A stretch of 5,293 nt of DNA from Clostridia bacterium (GTDB lineage: Bacteria > Bacillota > Clostridia > Christensenellales > Aristaeellaceae), in assembly GCA_009776385.1 (NCBI GenBank), contig WRFT01000137.1, positions 1 through 5,293 on the forward strand, read 5' to 3'. A program made the translations under genes and the position numbers. A model generated the notes under the pieces. The model saw nothing but the letters and a program-made list of their open reading frames with translations, did no database searches and was not told where the DNA came from. This document shows, piece after piece, positions 1 through 5,293 of this stretch (positions within the stretch are counted from its first letter, which is position 1; every line of letters starts with the position of its first letter).

Positions 1-113
1 GAAGCCATGCCACGCGCTAACTCTGACCCGATGCCGCCCGCCGCGCCTGTCAGCACGACCACCTTTCCCTCCAGGGAAAACAGTTGGGATAACTTTTCCC
101 GCACATCCATCAT
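1..113 (-). CDS. Short-chain dehydrogenase/reductase (SDR), N-terminal fragment
   Basis: The first 37 codons of an NAD(P)-dependent oxidoreductase; the rest lies beyond the left edge. The peptide opens MMDVREKLSQLFSLEGK and continues with a beta strand (VVVLTG) into the glycine-rich cofactor loop T22-G-A-A-G-G-I-G29, the TGxxxGIG signature of classical SDR enzymes, then helix residues SELARGMA. The 'LFSLEGKV' lead-in is common in SDRs of sugar-acid metabolism (gluconate 5-dehydrogenase, KduD, the Firmicute D-mannonate oxidoreductase), but the substrate-binding part and the YxxxK catalytic site are not in view, so the substrate stays open. Two ATG codons in tandem (113-111 and 110-108) could start it; I chose the first, 9 nt from the Shine-Dalgarno site. 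It begins 2 bp after the LacI-family gene stops, so it is very probably co-transcribed and translationally coupled with it, and under the same repression. The SDR call is firm; the sugar-acid role is inference. Confidence 0.85.
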   Translation of the reverse strand, partial: MMDVREKLSQLFSLEGKVVVLTGAAGGIGSELARGMA

Positions 114-115
114 GG

Positions 116-1156
116 TTATTGTTCACCCCTTGCAATTTTTTTAGCGGTATGCCCTTCGTAGAGCGTCATGGGGAGTGTGAGCGGTTCCACAGATTCGCCG
201 CCGGAGAGTCTGGTAACGAGCAGCTCGGCCGCCGAACTGCCGATTTCGGAGACCGGCTGCCCCATTGTCGTCAAGTCCGGAAGCAAGCCGGCAATATCCA
301 TTTCACTGGTCAGGTGGTCAAACCCCACGATTGACAGCTTGCCGGGAATGGAAATACCCGCCTCATTGGCCGCGTGATATCCGCCGAAGGCAGCGGCGTC
401 ATTGGCGAACAGAACGGCGGTACATTCCGCTTGGCCGGATAATAAGCGCTTCATGCTCCAGTATCCGTCGTTAAAGAGGAACCCGCTGCGGATAACGCTG
501 TCCTCCGTCAACGGTATGTCCGCGTCGCGCATGGCACGCGTAAAGCCTTCCAATCGTTCGCGGGCAATACTGCCCTCCAGAGGGCCGGCAGCATGGACGA
601 TTTGACGATGCCCTAACTTAAGCAGATAGCGGGTTGCTTGATAGGCCCCCGCCACATTATCTACATTGACACTGACAATGCGCTCATCATGCAAATTACT
701 CTGGATGATGACAAACGGGATACCCGAGGCAAGAAGGTATTCCAGATCGTCCTGATGCAAATCATTTCCCAAGGCAATAATTAACCCGGCCACCCCTCGT
801 TGGATGAGATTTTTTAAGTTTTGCTTGTGATCCTCACGAATGAAGCGAAGCTTCACTTGTGTTTTGCAGTTGGCCAGAAAAATACCATAGGTGGTATTTT
901 GCGTCACATATTGCTCGATGCCCGAAAAGACTCCCGTCCAAAAAGGTTGGGTAATATTGTAAACCAGTACGCCTATCACGTCGGTACGCCGGCTGGCCAG
1001 CGAGCGCGCGGCGGCATTGGGATAATAATTCAAATCATTAATAACCCGCCTGATATCCTGGCGCGTGGAGGCTTTCACGCGGGGATGGTCATTAAGCACA
1101 CGGGACACGGTAGATCGTGACACGCCGGCTTTTTTAGCGATCTCGTTAATATTCAT
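116..1156 (-). CDS. LacI/GalR-family transcriptional repressor
   Basis: A full-length 346-residue regulator of the LacI family, which usually runs 330-350. Residues 2-22 form the N-terminal helix-turn-helix (INEIAKKAGVSRSTVSRVLN), with R14, S15 and R19 at the places that contact operator bases in LacI (17, 18, 22). Residues 47-58 are the hinge helix (NAAARSLASRRT), with L53 matching the minor-groove-inserting leucine. From about residue 59 follows the periplasmic-binding-protein-like effector and dimer domain: IGVLV at 61-65, VNVDN at 163-167, ARERLEGF at 198-205 with effector-contact Arg201, and VGFDH at 277-281 with Asp280. The start is the only ATG giving a complete helix-turn-helix; its Shine-Dalgarno site is poor (GGACGG, 4 nt upstream). 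The gene heads an operon with the SDR gene. A consensus promoter and a palindromic operator precede it, so autorepression is likely. The ligand is probably a sugar or sugar derivative, which the sequence does not identify. Family assignment is very secure. Confidence 0.96.
   Translation of the reverse strand: MNINEIAKKAGVSRSTVSRVLNDHPRVKASTRQDIRRVINDLNYYPNAAARSLASRRTDVIGVLVYNITQPFWTGVFSGIEQYVTQNTTYGIFLANCKTQVKLRFIREDHKQNLKNLIQRGVAGLIIALGNDLHQDDLEYLLASGIPFVIIQSNLHDERIVSVNVDNVAGAYQATRYLLKLGHRQIVHAAGPLEGSIARERLEGFTRAMRDADIPLTEDSVIRSGFLFNDGYWSMKRLLSGQAECTAVLFANDAAAFGGYHAANEAGISIPGKLSIVGFDHLTSEMDIAGLLPDLTTMGQPVSEIGSSAAELLVTRLSGGESVEPLTLPMTLYEGHTAKKIARGEQ
123..131 (-). promoter_or_regulatory. Ribosome binding site of the SDR gene, inside the lacI-type gene
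   Basis: On the minus strand this reads AAGGGGTGA, close to the Shine-Dalgarno consensus AAGGAGGTGA with one G fewer. It lies 9 nt before the ATG at 113 and within the last codons of the regulator gene. This supports the chosen start and suggests that ribosomes finishing the regulator feed directly into the dehydrogenase. Confidence 0.6.
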
Positions 1157-1185
1157 TTTGCCGTCCGTTACTTACTAAAAAGTGA

Positions 1186-1197
1186 GGGAGCGCTCCC
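1186..1197. promoter_or_regulatory. Palindromic operator, probably of the LacI-family repressor
   Basis: GGGAGCGCTCCC is a perfect 12-bp palindrome with the central CG step typical of LacI-family operators. In the minus orientation the extended site TGGGAGCGCTCCCT matches 13 of 14 bases of the TGGGAGCGCTCCCA site known for CelR, the LacI-family cellulase regulator of Thermobifida fusca. It sits about 30 bp upstream of the regulator's start codon and covers the predicted transcription start, where a bound dimer would block initiation. That this regulator binds it is inference from position and symmetry; the ligand of CelR should not be carried over. Confidence 0.8.
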
Positions 1198-1202
1198 ACT
1201 TC

Positions 1203-1231
1203 ATTCTATTCTGCCGTCTTGGTGATGTCAA
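1203..1231 (-). promoter_or_regulatory. Sigma-70/SigA-type promoter of the lacI-SDR operon
   Basis: On the minus strand, TTGACA (1231-1226) is separated by exactly 17 bp from TAGAAT (1208-1203). The -35 box is a perfect consensus and the -10 box has five of six bases. Transcription should begin near 1196, inside the palindromic operator, giving a leader of about 40 nt before the ATG at 1156. A strong promoter directly under an operator fits a unit that is tightly repressed and strongly induced. Confidence 0.8.
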
Positions 1232-1245
1232 TGGTTTTTAAGGAA

Positions 1246-1273
1246 TTGATTTTCGTAAATTAATGCATACAAT
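1246..1273 (+). promoter_or_regulatory. Candidate promoter of the methyltransferase gene
   Basis: TTGATT (1246-1251), 16 bp, TACAAT (1268-1273) is a fair SigA-type match in the 187-bp divergent intergenic region. A second candidate nearer the gene is TTGTGT (1281-1286), 17 bp, TATCAT (1304-1309). The stretch is very AT-rich, so chance matches are expected and I cannot choose between them with confidence. Neither overlaps the repressor operator, so the methyltransferase is probably not under that repressor. Confidence 0.35.
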
Positions 1274-1329
1274 TTTTACTTTGTGTTTTAGATTATTATT
1301 AGTTATCATTATAAATAAGATTTCAATTT

Positions 1330-1336
1330 AAGGGAG
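1330..1336 (+). promoter_or_regulatory. Ribosome binding site of the methyltransferase gene
   Basis: AAGGGAG lies 7 nt before the ATG at 1344, an ideal spacing. It fixes the start codon of the methyltransferase gene. Confidence 0.7.
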
Positions 1337-1343
1337 CGAGTTC

Positions 1344-1976
1344 ATGTTAAACAATCACGGTTTTGATATATGGGCTGACAATTACGATAAATCTGTTAAT
1401 GCTACGGATGGTGGGAATGAATATCCATTTGCTGGATATAAAAGAATAATGAACGCTATTTATAACACAGTTATGGAAAAATGTCCCATGAAAATTTTAG
1501 ATGTTGGTATAGGCACAGGAATACTGGCAACAAGGTTATATGACAATGGGAACGATATTACAGGAATTGATTTTTCAAGTAAAATGTTAGAGAAGGCAAA
1601 AGAAAAAATGCCAAAATCAAAACTGATACAGTTTGATTTCACAAAGGGATTACCGCCGGAAATAACAGGGGAGACATATGATTTTATTATTAGCACATAC
1701 GCTCTGCATCATTTAACAGATGACGAAAAGATATCGTTTATTATATCTCTATTGAACCATATAAGCGAAACAGGCGTTATTATCATTGGGGATGTTTGTT
1801 TTCAAAATAGGGATGATATGGAAAAGTGCCAAGAGTTATGCGGTGATGAATGGGATGATGAAGAATTTTATTTTGTTTTCTCTGAACTTAATGATAAATT
1901 AAATACCTTTTGTATGTTATCGTATCATCAAATTTCACATTGCGGCGGGGTTATGGTGATTCGCCGCTTTGATTAA
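1344..1976 (+). CDS. Class I SAM-dependent methyltransferase, YrrT-like
   Basis: A 210-residue cytoplasmic enzyme predicted to transfer a methyl group from S-adenosylmethionine. Residues 50-60 (KILDVGIGTGI) are motif I, the glycine-rich SAM loop. D76 in TGIDFS ends strand 2, where an acidic residue binds the ribose. F97-D98 falls in the usual adenine-binding region, and YDFIISTYALHHL (112-124) is the next core strand and loop. The order and the 'STYALHHLTDDEK' segment recall Bacillus YrrT, a putative methyltransferase of similar length linked to methionine-cysteine recycling, but none of the yrrT partner genes (mtnN, mccA, mccB) is present here, so I give no symbol. The acceptor is unknown; small molecules are usual for this fold. 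It stands alone, divergent from the regulator and upstream of gyrB. GC is about one third, far below both neighbours, and codons end mostly in A or T, which suggests horizontal gain. The fold is secure, the substrate unassigned. Confidence 0.9.
   Translation: MLNNHGFDIWADNYDKSVNATDGGNEYPFAGYKRIMNAIYNTVMEKCPMKILDVGIGTGILATRLYDNGNDITGIDFSSKMLEKAKEKMPKSKLIQFDFTKGLPPEITGETYDFIISTYALHHLTDDEKISFIISLLNHISETGVIIIGDVCFQNRDDMEKCQELCGDEWDDEEFYFVFSELNDKLNTFCMLSYHQISHCGGVMVIRRFD
1942..1967 (+). terminator. Weak candidate terminator hairpin at the methyltransferase 3' end
   Basis: GCGGCG (1942-1947) can pair with CGCCGC (1962-1967) around a 14-nt loop, followed by TTTGATTAATT. The stem is only six base pairs, lies within the last codons, and the T tract is broken, so it is a poor intrinsic terminator. 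No better one follows before gyrB, so some read-through into gyrB is possible. Confidence 0.2.
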
Positions 1977-2165
1977 TTAACAACCGGGGAATGTTCTGTA
2001 CAACTCATTGGGCGAAAATAGTATATAAATAAGCGAATTTTTTTCCGTTGATGTATGTGTGAATAAACATCATACCGGCGGCGAGTAATCCCTTGATGGC
2101 TTTAATGTCCAAGCTCGTGCGCATCCTTATATATAGCGCAAATCCTTCCTTTTTGCCCCAATTTA
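1977..2165. other. Non-coding spacer between methyltransferase and gyrB promoter
   Basis: I see no gene with convincing coding signals here. The left part (to about 2065) is AT-rich like the methyltransferase gene, with a T run at 2038-2044 that lacks a GC-rich stem before it. The right part is closer to the chromosomal average. It contains a short inverted repeat, TGCGC (2118-2122) and GCGCA (2136-2140), and a 39-codon minus-strand open frame (2124-2005) discussed as a possible remnant. No tRNA, riboswitch or insertion-sequence end is apparent. Confidence 0.5.
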
Positions 2166-2174
2166 TGGTATAAT
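2166..2174 (+). promoter_or_regulatory. Extended -10 promoter of the gyrBA operon
   Basis: TGGTATAAT combines a perfect -10 hexamer (2169-2174) with the TGn extension one base upstream. At 17-bp spacing the -35 position reads TTCCTT, a poor match, which is usual where an extended -10 compensates. Transcription should start near 2181, leaving a leader of about 40 nt. Gyrase promoters are often induced when DNA relaxes, and the -10 region is where such sensitivity commonly resides; that regulation is not demonstrated by this sequence. Confidence 0.65.
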
Positions 2175-2209
2175 TAAGCCGTGAAAAGTCTTCTTTTTAC
2201 AGGAAAGGC

Positions 2210-2215
2210 AAGGTG
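2210..2215 (+). promoter_or_regulatory. Ribosome binding site of gyrB
   Basis: AAGGTG lies 5 nt before the ATG at 2221, with a second purine-rich AGGAAAGG just upstream (2201-2208). It supports the ATG at 2221 and therefore the N-terminal extension of this GyrB. Confidence 0.55.
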
Positions 2216-2220
2216 CGTTC

Positions 2221-4206
2221 ATGGCAGACACGACACGGCAGGCAGACCCAATAATCGATTCGGAAAGGTTTACGGACACCCCGGAAGGCCAGTATGACGA
2301 GACACAAATTCAAGTGCTTGAGGGCTTGGAAGCGGTACGCAAGCGTCCGGGCATGTATATCGGCTCCACCGACACGACAGGTTTGCATCATTTACTATAC
2401 GAAATCGTCGATAACGCGATAGACGAAGCGCTGGCAGGTTATTGCACGCAGATTAACATCATCATCAACCGAAACGGATCGATTACCGTGGACGATAACG
2501 GCCGGGGTTTTCCGGTAGGCATCCATCCGCAAACCGGCCGGCCCGCGGTGGAGGTATGCTTGACCATTTTACACGCGGGCGGTAAGTTTGGCGGCAGCGG
2601 GTATAAGGTGTCCGGCGGGCTGCACGGCGTCGGCGCGGCGGTGGTCAACGCGCTGTCCTCGCGTTTGGAGGTCACCGTTTATCAGGACGGAAAGGTCTAC
2701 CAGCAGGCATACGAACGCGGGCAGGTTTGTTACGATTTGAAAACCGTGGGTGAGACGGACCGAACCGGAACCGTCGTCACCTTCTTTCCGGATGTGCGCG
2801 GAGAGGGCAACCCGGACGGTATTTTCGAATCCGGTGACTTTCATTTTGACACCATCAAGAGCCACATGCGGGACTTGGCGTTCCTGAACGCCGGCCTGCA
2901 TATACGCCTGACGGACCTGCGCGGCGAGAAACCGGAGGAACGCGCATACCGTTACGAGGGCGGCATTCGTGAGTATGTTAAATATTTAAACAGGCACAGG
3001 GAACCGCTGTTTCCGGAACCCATCCATATCGTGGGCGCGAGGGGAACCATCCATGTGGAGGCGGCCCTGCAATATAACGACAGTTACAGCGAAAACACCT
3101 TCGCCTATGTTAACAACATCCACACCAAGGAAGGCGGTACGCACTTAATGGGTTTTTACGCGGCGTTGACCCGCGTGATTAACAACTACGGACGCAAGTA
3201 TAAAATGATCAAGGAGAATGACGCGAACCTGAAGGGTGAGGATGTGCGTGAGTCGCTGACGGCCATCATCTCGGTTAAAATGCAGGAACCGCAGTTTGAG
3301 GGGCAGACGAAGGTCAAACTCGGCAGCAGCGAGGTACGGGGCGTCGTGGACACGTTGGTATACGACCAGCTTTCCGTTTTTTTAGAAGAAAACCCGCCCA
3401 TCGGCCGCGCGCTGCTTGACCGATGCCTGAACGCCGCACGCGCGCGTGAAGCGGCGCGCAAGGCGCGGGATAACACACGCCGCAAGACCGTATTGGAATC
3501 GGCCAGCCTGCCGGGCAAACTGGCAGACTGCTCGGAACGGGACGCGTCTAAATGCGAGATTTTCTTAGTTGAGGGCGATTCGGCGGGCGGCTCCGCCAAG
3601 ACCGGGCGGGACCGTCATTTTCAGGCGATACTGCCCCTGCGCGGCAAGATACTCAACGTTGAGAAGACGCGTTTGGACAAGGCGTTGACCAATCAAGAAA
3701 TCCGATCCATGATTACGGCATTCGGATGCGGCATCGGCGATGAGTTTGACGCGGAGAAGCTGCGCTACCACCGCATTATATGCATGACGGACGCGGATGT
3801 GGACGGAAGCCATATACGCATTTTGATGCTGACATTTTTCTTTAAGCATATGCGCCCGCTTATCGAGGGGGGCTATGTGTACATCGCCATGCCGCCCCTT
3901 TATAAGGTAACGCAGGGGAAGCAGGAATATTACGCCTATGACGACGCGGAACAGGAAAAGCTTTTAGAGCGCATCGGGCGCAACCCAAAGCCCGATATCC
4001 AGCGTTATAAGGGTCTGGGCGAAATGTCAGCGGAACAGCTTTGGAGCACGACGATGAACCCGCAGACACGTTCCATGATGCGCGTAACAATGGAAGACGC
4101 CATTGACGCGGACGCGCTTTTTAACCTGCTGATGGGCGACAAGGTAGAGCCGCGGCGCGAATTCATAGAAGAAAACGCCCTGCTGGTTAAGAACCTGGAC
4201 GTATAA
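2221..4206 (+). CDS. gyrB: DNA gyrase subunit B (ATPase subunit)
   Basis: The ATP-hydrolysing subunit of gyrase, which with GyrA (A2B2) introduces negative supercoils. It has 661 residues, slightly above the usual 630-650 of Firmicutes because about 20 residues (MADTTRQADP onward) precede the conserved start; the Shine-Dalgarno site supports this ATG and the next Met lies inside the ATPase domain. The GHKL ATPase domain comes first: catalytic E61 and N65 in EIVDNAIDEA, D92 in DDNGRG, K122 in HAGGKF, and the ATP-lid loop GGLHGVG at 132-138. In the transducer domain Q362 and K364 (QTKVKLGSSEV) match E. coli Q335 and K337. The Toprim metal residues are E451 in EGDSAGGSA and D524, D526, D528 in DADVDGS. 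The C-terminal signature RYKGLGEM is at 595-602. The long insertion of proteobacterial GyrB is absent. Q155 replaces the arginine equivalent to E. coli R136, a coumarin-resistance position. gyrA follows after 18 bp. GyrB rather than ParE is favoured by the gyrA partner. Confidence 0.98.
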   Translation: MADTTRQADPIIDSERFTDTPEGQYDETQIQVLEGLEAVRKRPGMYIGSTDTTGLHHLLYEIVDNAIDEALAGYCTQINIIINRNGSITVDDNGRGFPVGIHPQTGRPAVEVCLTILHAGGKFGGSGYKVSGGLHGVGAAVVNALSSRLEVTVYQDGKVYQQAYERGQVCYDLKTVGETDRTGTVVTFFPDVRGEGNPDGIFESGDFHFDTIKSHMRDLAFLNAGLHIRLTDLRGEKPEERAYRYEGGIREYVKYLNRHREPLFPEPIHIVGARGTIHVEAALQYNDSYSENTFAYVNNIHTKEGGTHLMGFYAALTRVINNYGRKYKMIKENDANLKGEDVRESLTAIISVKMQEPQFEGQTKVKLGSSEVRGVVDTLVYDQLSVFLEENPPIGRALLDRCLNAARAREAARKARDNTRRKTVLESASLPGKLADCSERDASKCEIFLVEGDSAGGSAKTGRDRHFQAILPLRGKILNVEKTRLDKALTNQEIRSMITAFGCGIGDEFDAEKLRYHRIICMTDADVDGSHIRILMLTFFFKHMRPLIEGGYVYIAMPPLYKVTQGKQEYYAYDDAEQEKLLERIGRNPKPDIQRYKGLGEMSAEQLWSTTMNPQTRSMMRVTMEDAIDADALFNLLMGDKVEPRREFIEENALLVKNLDV

Positions 4207-4207
4207 G

Positions 4208-4215
4208 AGAGGGGG
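4208..4215 (+). promoter_or_regulatory. Ribosome binding site of gyrA
   Basis: AGAGGGGG lies 9 nt before the ATG at 4225, in the 18-bp gap after the gyrB stop codon. It decides the gyrA start. No promoter or terminator fits in the gap, so the two genes share a transcript. Confidence 0.65.
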
Positions 4216-4224
4216 CGGCAGAAG

Positions 4225-5293
4225 ATGGAAAACACACAGGAGAAATTGATCCCGGTCCATCTGGAACATGAAATGAAACGCTCCTTCATGTCCTACGCGA
4301 TGGCCATTATCATTAACCGCGCACTGCCGGACGTGCGTGACGGCCTCAAGCCCGTGCACCGCCGCATTCTGTACGATATGAACGAGACGGGCATGACGCC
4401 CGATAAGCCCTACCGCAAGTCCGCGCGGCTGGTGGGGGACGTATTGGGTAAGTTTCACCCGCACGGGGAATCCTCCGTCTATGACGCGATGGTGCGTTTG
4501 GCACAGGACTTTTCCATCCGCTACCCCTTGGTAGACGGGCAGGGCAACTTTGGCTCCGTAGACGGCGACGGCGCCGCGGCTATGCGTTACACCGAGGCGC
4601 GCATGAGCAAGCTGGCGACCCATTTAATAGGGGAAATCGACAAGGATACGGTGGATTTTTACCCGAACTATGACGAGACGCAAATGCAGCCCGCCGTGCT
4701 GCCCAGCCGTTATCCGAACTTGATGGTCAACGGCTCCAGCGGCATCGCCGTGGGCATGGCCACGAACATCCCCCCTCATAATTTGGGCGAGGTCATCGAC
4801 GGCGTCATCTGCCTGATAGACAACCCGGAAGCGACGCTTGACGATTTGATGCGCCATATCCCGGGCCCGGATTTCCCGACGGGCGCGTCGATACGCGGCA
4901 TGTCGGGCATCCGTGAGGCGTATCACACGGGCAGGGGCCGCATTATCATGCGCGCGAAGTCCGAAATTGAGCCCATGCCCAACGGCCGCAGCCGTATTAT
5001 TGTAACGGAAATCCCCTATATGGTTAACAAGGCAAAGCTTGTGGAAAAAATAGCGGATTTATGCCATGAAAAACGCATCGAGGGCATCAGCGATATCCGC
5101 GATGAATCCGACCGGAACGGGATGCGCGTGGTCATCGAGCTTAAAAAAGACGTGCAAGCGCAGGTGGTGCTCAACTTTTTATACATGCATACGCAGCTGC
5201 AGGATACCTTCGGCTGCATCATGCTGGCGCTGGTGGACGGGCGCCCCCGCGTGCTGACGCTTAAGGAAATGCTTTCCTGTTATATCGACCACC
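4225..5293 (+). CDS. gyrA: DNA gyrase subunit A (DNA cleavage subunit), N-terminal part
   Basis: The first 356 codons of the subunit that cuts and rejoins DNA; full-length GyrA has about 800-870 residues, so the tower end, coiled coil and the DNA-wrapping C-terminal pinwheel with its GyrA box lie beyond the right edge. The winged-helix domain carries RALPDVRDGLKPVHRRILY (32-50) and the catalytic R121-Y122 pair in AAAMRYTEARM, with exactly the E. coli numbering. I174 in GSSGIAVGMATNIPP matches the isoleucine that wedges between bases at the cleavage site. The quinolone-resistance region reads HPHGESSVYDAMV (78-90) with Ser83 and Asp87, the drug-sensitive residues at the two main resistance positions. 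The reading frame is open to the edge with no defect. GyrA rather than ParC is favoured by its place after gyrB; the C-terminal domain needed to prove this is outside the window. Confidence 0.96.
   Translation, partial: MENTQEKLIPVHLEHEMKRSFMSYAMAIIINRALPDVRDGLKPVHRRILYDMNETGMTPDKPYRKSARLVGDVLGKFHPHGESSVYDAMVRLAQDFSIRYPLVDGQGNFGSVDGDGAAAMRYTEARMSKLATHLIGEIDKDTVDFYPNYDETQMQPAVLPSRYPNLMVNGSSGIAVGMATNIPPHNLGEVIDGVICLIDNPEATLDDLMRHIPGPDFPTGASIRGMSGIREAYHTGRGRIIMRAKSEIEPMPNGRSRIIVTEIPYMVNKAKLVEKIADLCHEKRIEGISDIRDESDRNGMRVVIELKKDVQAQVVLNFLYMHTQLQDTFGCIMLALVDGRPRVLTLKEMLSCYIDH

Noticed and set aside
821..1120. Plus-strand 99-codon frame opposite the LacI-family gene
   Set aside because: It is antisense to the conserved DNA-binding and core domains of the regulator and has no plausible ribosome site.
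1332..1338. GGGAGCG before the methyltransferase start repeats half of the repressor operator
   Set aside because: Only seven bases match, the second half-site is missing, and the stretch is explained by the Shine-Dalgarno sequence.
2011..2044. Possible intrinsic terminator ending in seven T residues
   Set aside because: The bases before the T run (GCGAA) form a direct, not inverted, repeat with the upstream GGCGAA, so no stable stem forms.
2049..2070. Hairpin TGATGT/ACATCA in the spacer
   Set aside because: Six weak base pairs with a 12-nt loop and no T tract after it; likely chance in AT-rich DNA.
3186..3849. Long open frames on the strand opposite gyrB
   Set aside because: They lie wholly inside the conserved gyrB frame, lack ribosome binding sites, and arise from GC-biased codon use.
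4027..4926. Minus-strand open frames opposite gyrB and gyrA
   Set aside because: Arginine-, histidine- and alanine-rich translations without recognisable domains, opposite firmly identified gyrase genes.

Overview
The window looks like a piece of a low-to-moderate GC Firmicute chromosome, most likely Clostridia. The grounds are an adjacent gyrB-gyrA pair, a GyrB of 661 residues without the long proteobacterial insertion, strong Shine-Dalgarno sites, and a methyltransferase resembling Bacillus YrrT. Genus cannot be set from the sequence alone.

Left part (1-1200, minus strand): a complete LacI-family regulator gene (116-1156) is followed after 2 bp by the first 37 codons of a short-chain dehydrogenase/reductase that runs off the window. 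The two form one transcription unit. Its promoter (TTGACA-17-TAGAAT) is followed by a 12-bp perfect palindrome over the predicted transcription start. The palindrome closely matches a known LacI-family operator, so the regulator probably represses itself and the dehydrogenase until a sugar or sugar-acid ligand appears.

Middle (about 1230-2050): an AT-rich stretch carries one plus-strand gene for a class I SAM-dependent methyltransferase with its own ribosome binding site. Its GC is roughly one third, against 50-60% in the flanking genes, which suggests acquisition by transfer. A 244-bp non-coding stretch then leads to gyrB and ends in an extended -10 promoter.

Right part (2221-5293, plus strand): complete gyrB, an 18-bp gap with a strong Shine-Dalgarno site, and the first 356 codons of gyrA form the DNA gyrase operon. 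All ATPase, Toprim and cleavage residues checked are present. The most notable point is Gln155 of GyrB, at the position of E. coli Arg136, the classic aminocoumarin-resistance residue. GyrA keeps the quinolone-sensitive Ser83 and Asp87.

I see no clear sign of a new multi-gene system, mobile element, CRISPR array or RNA gene. The points worth a second look are the GyrB substitution, the regulator's operator, and the foreign-looking methyltransferase beside the gyrase operon.
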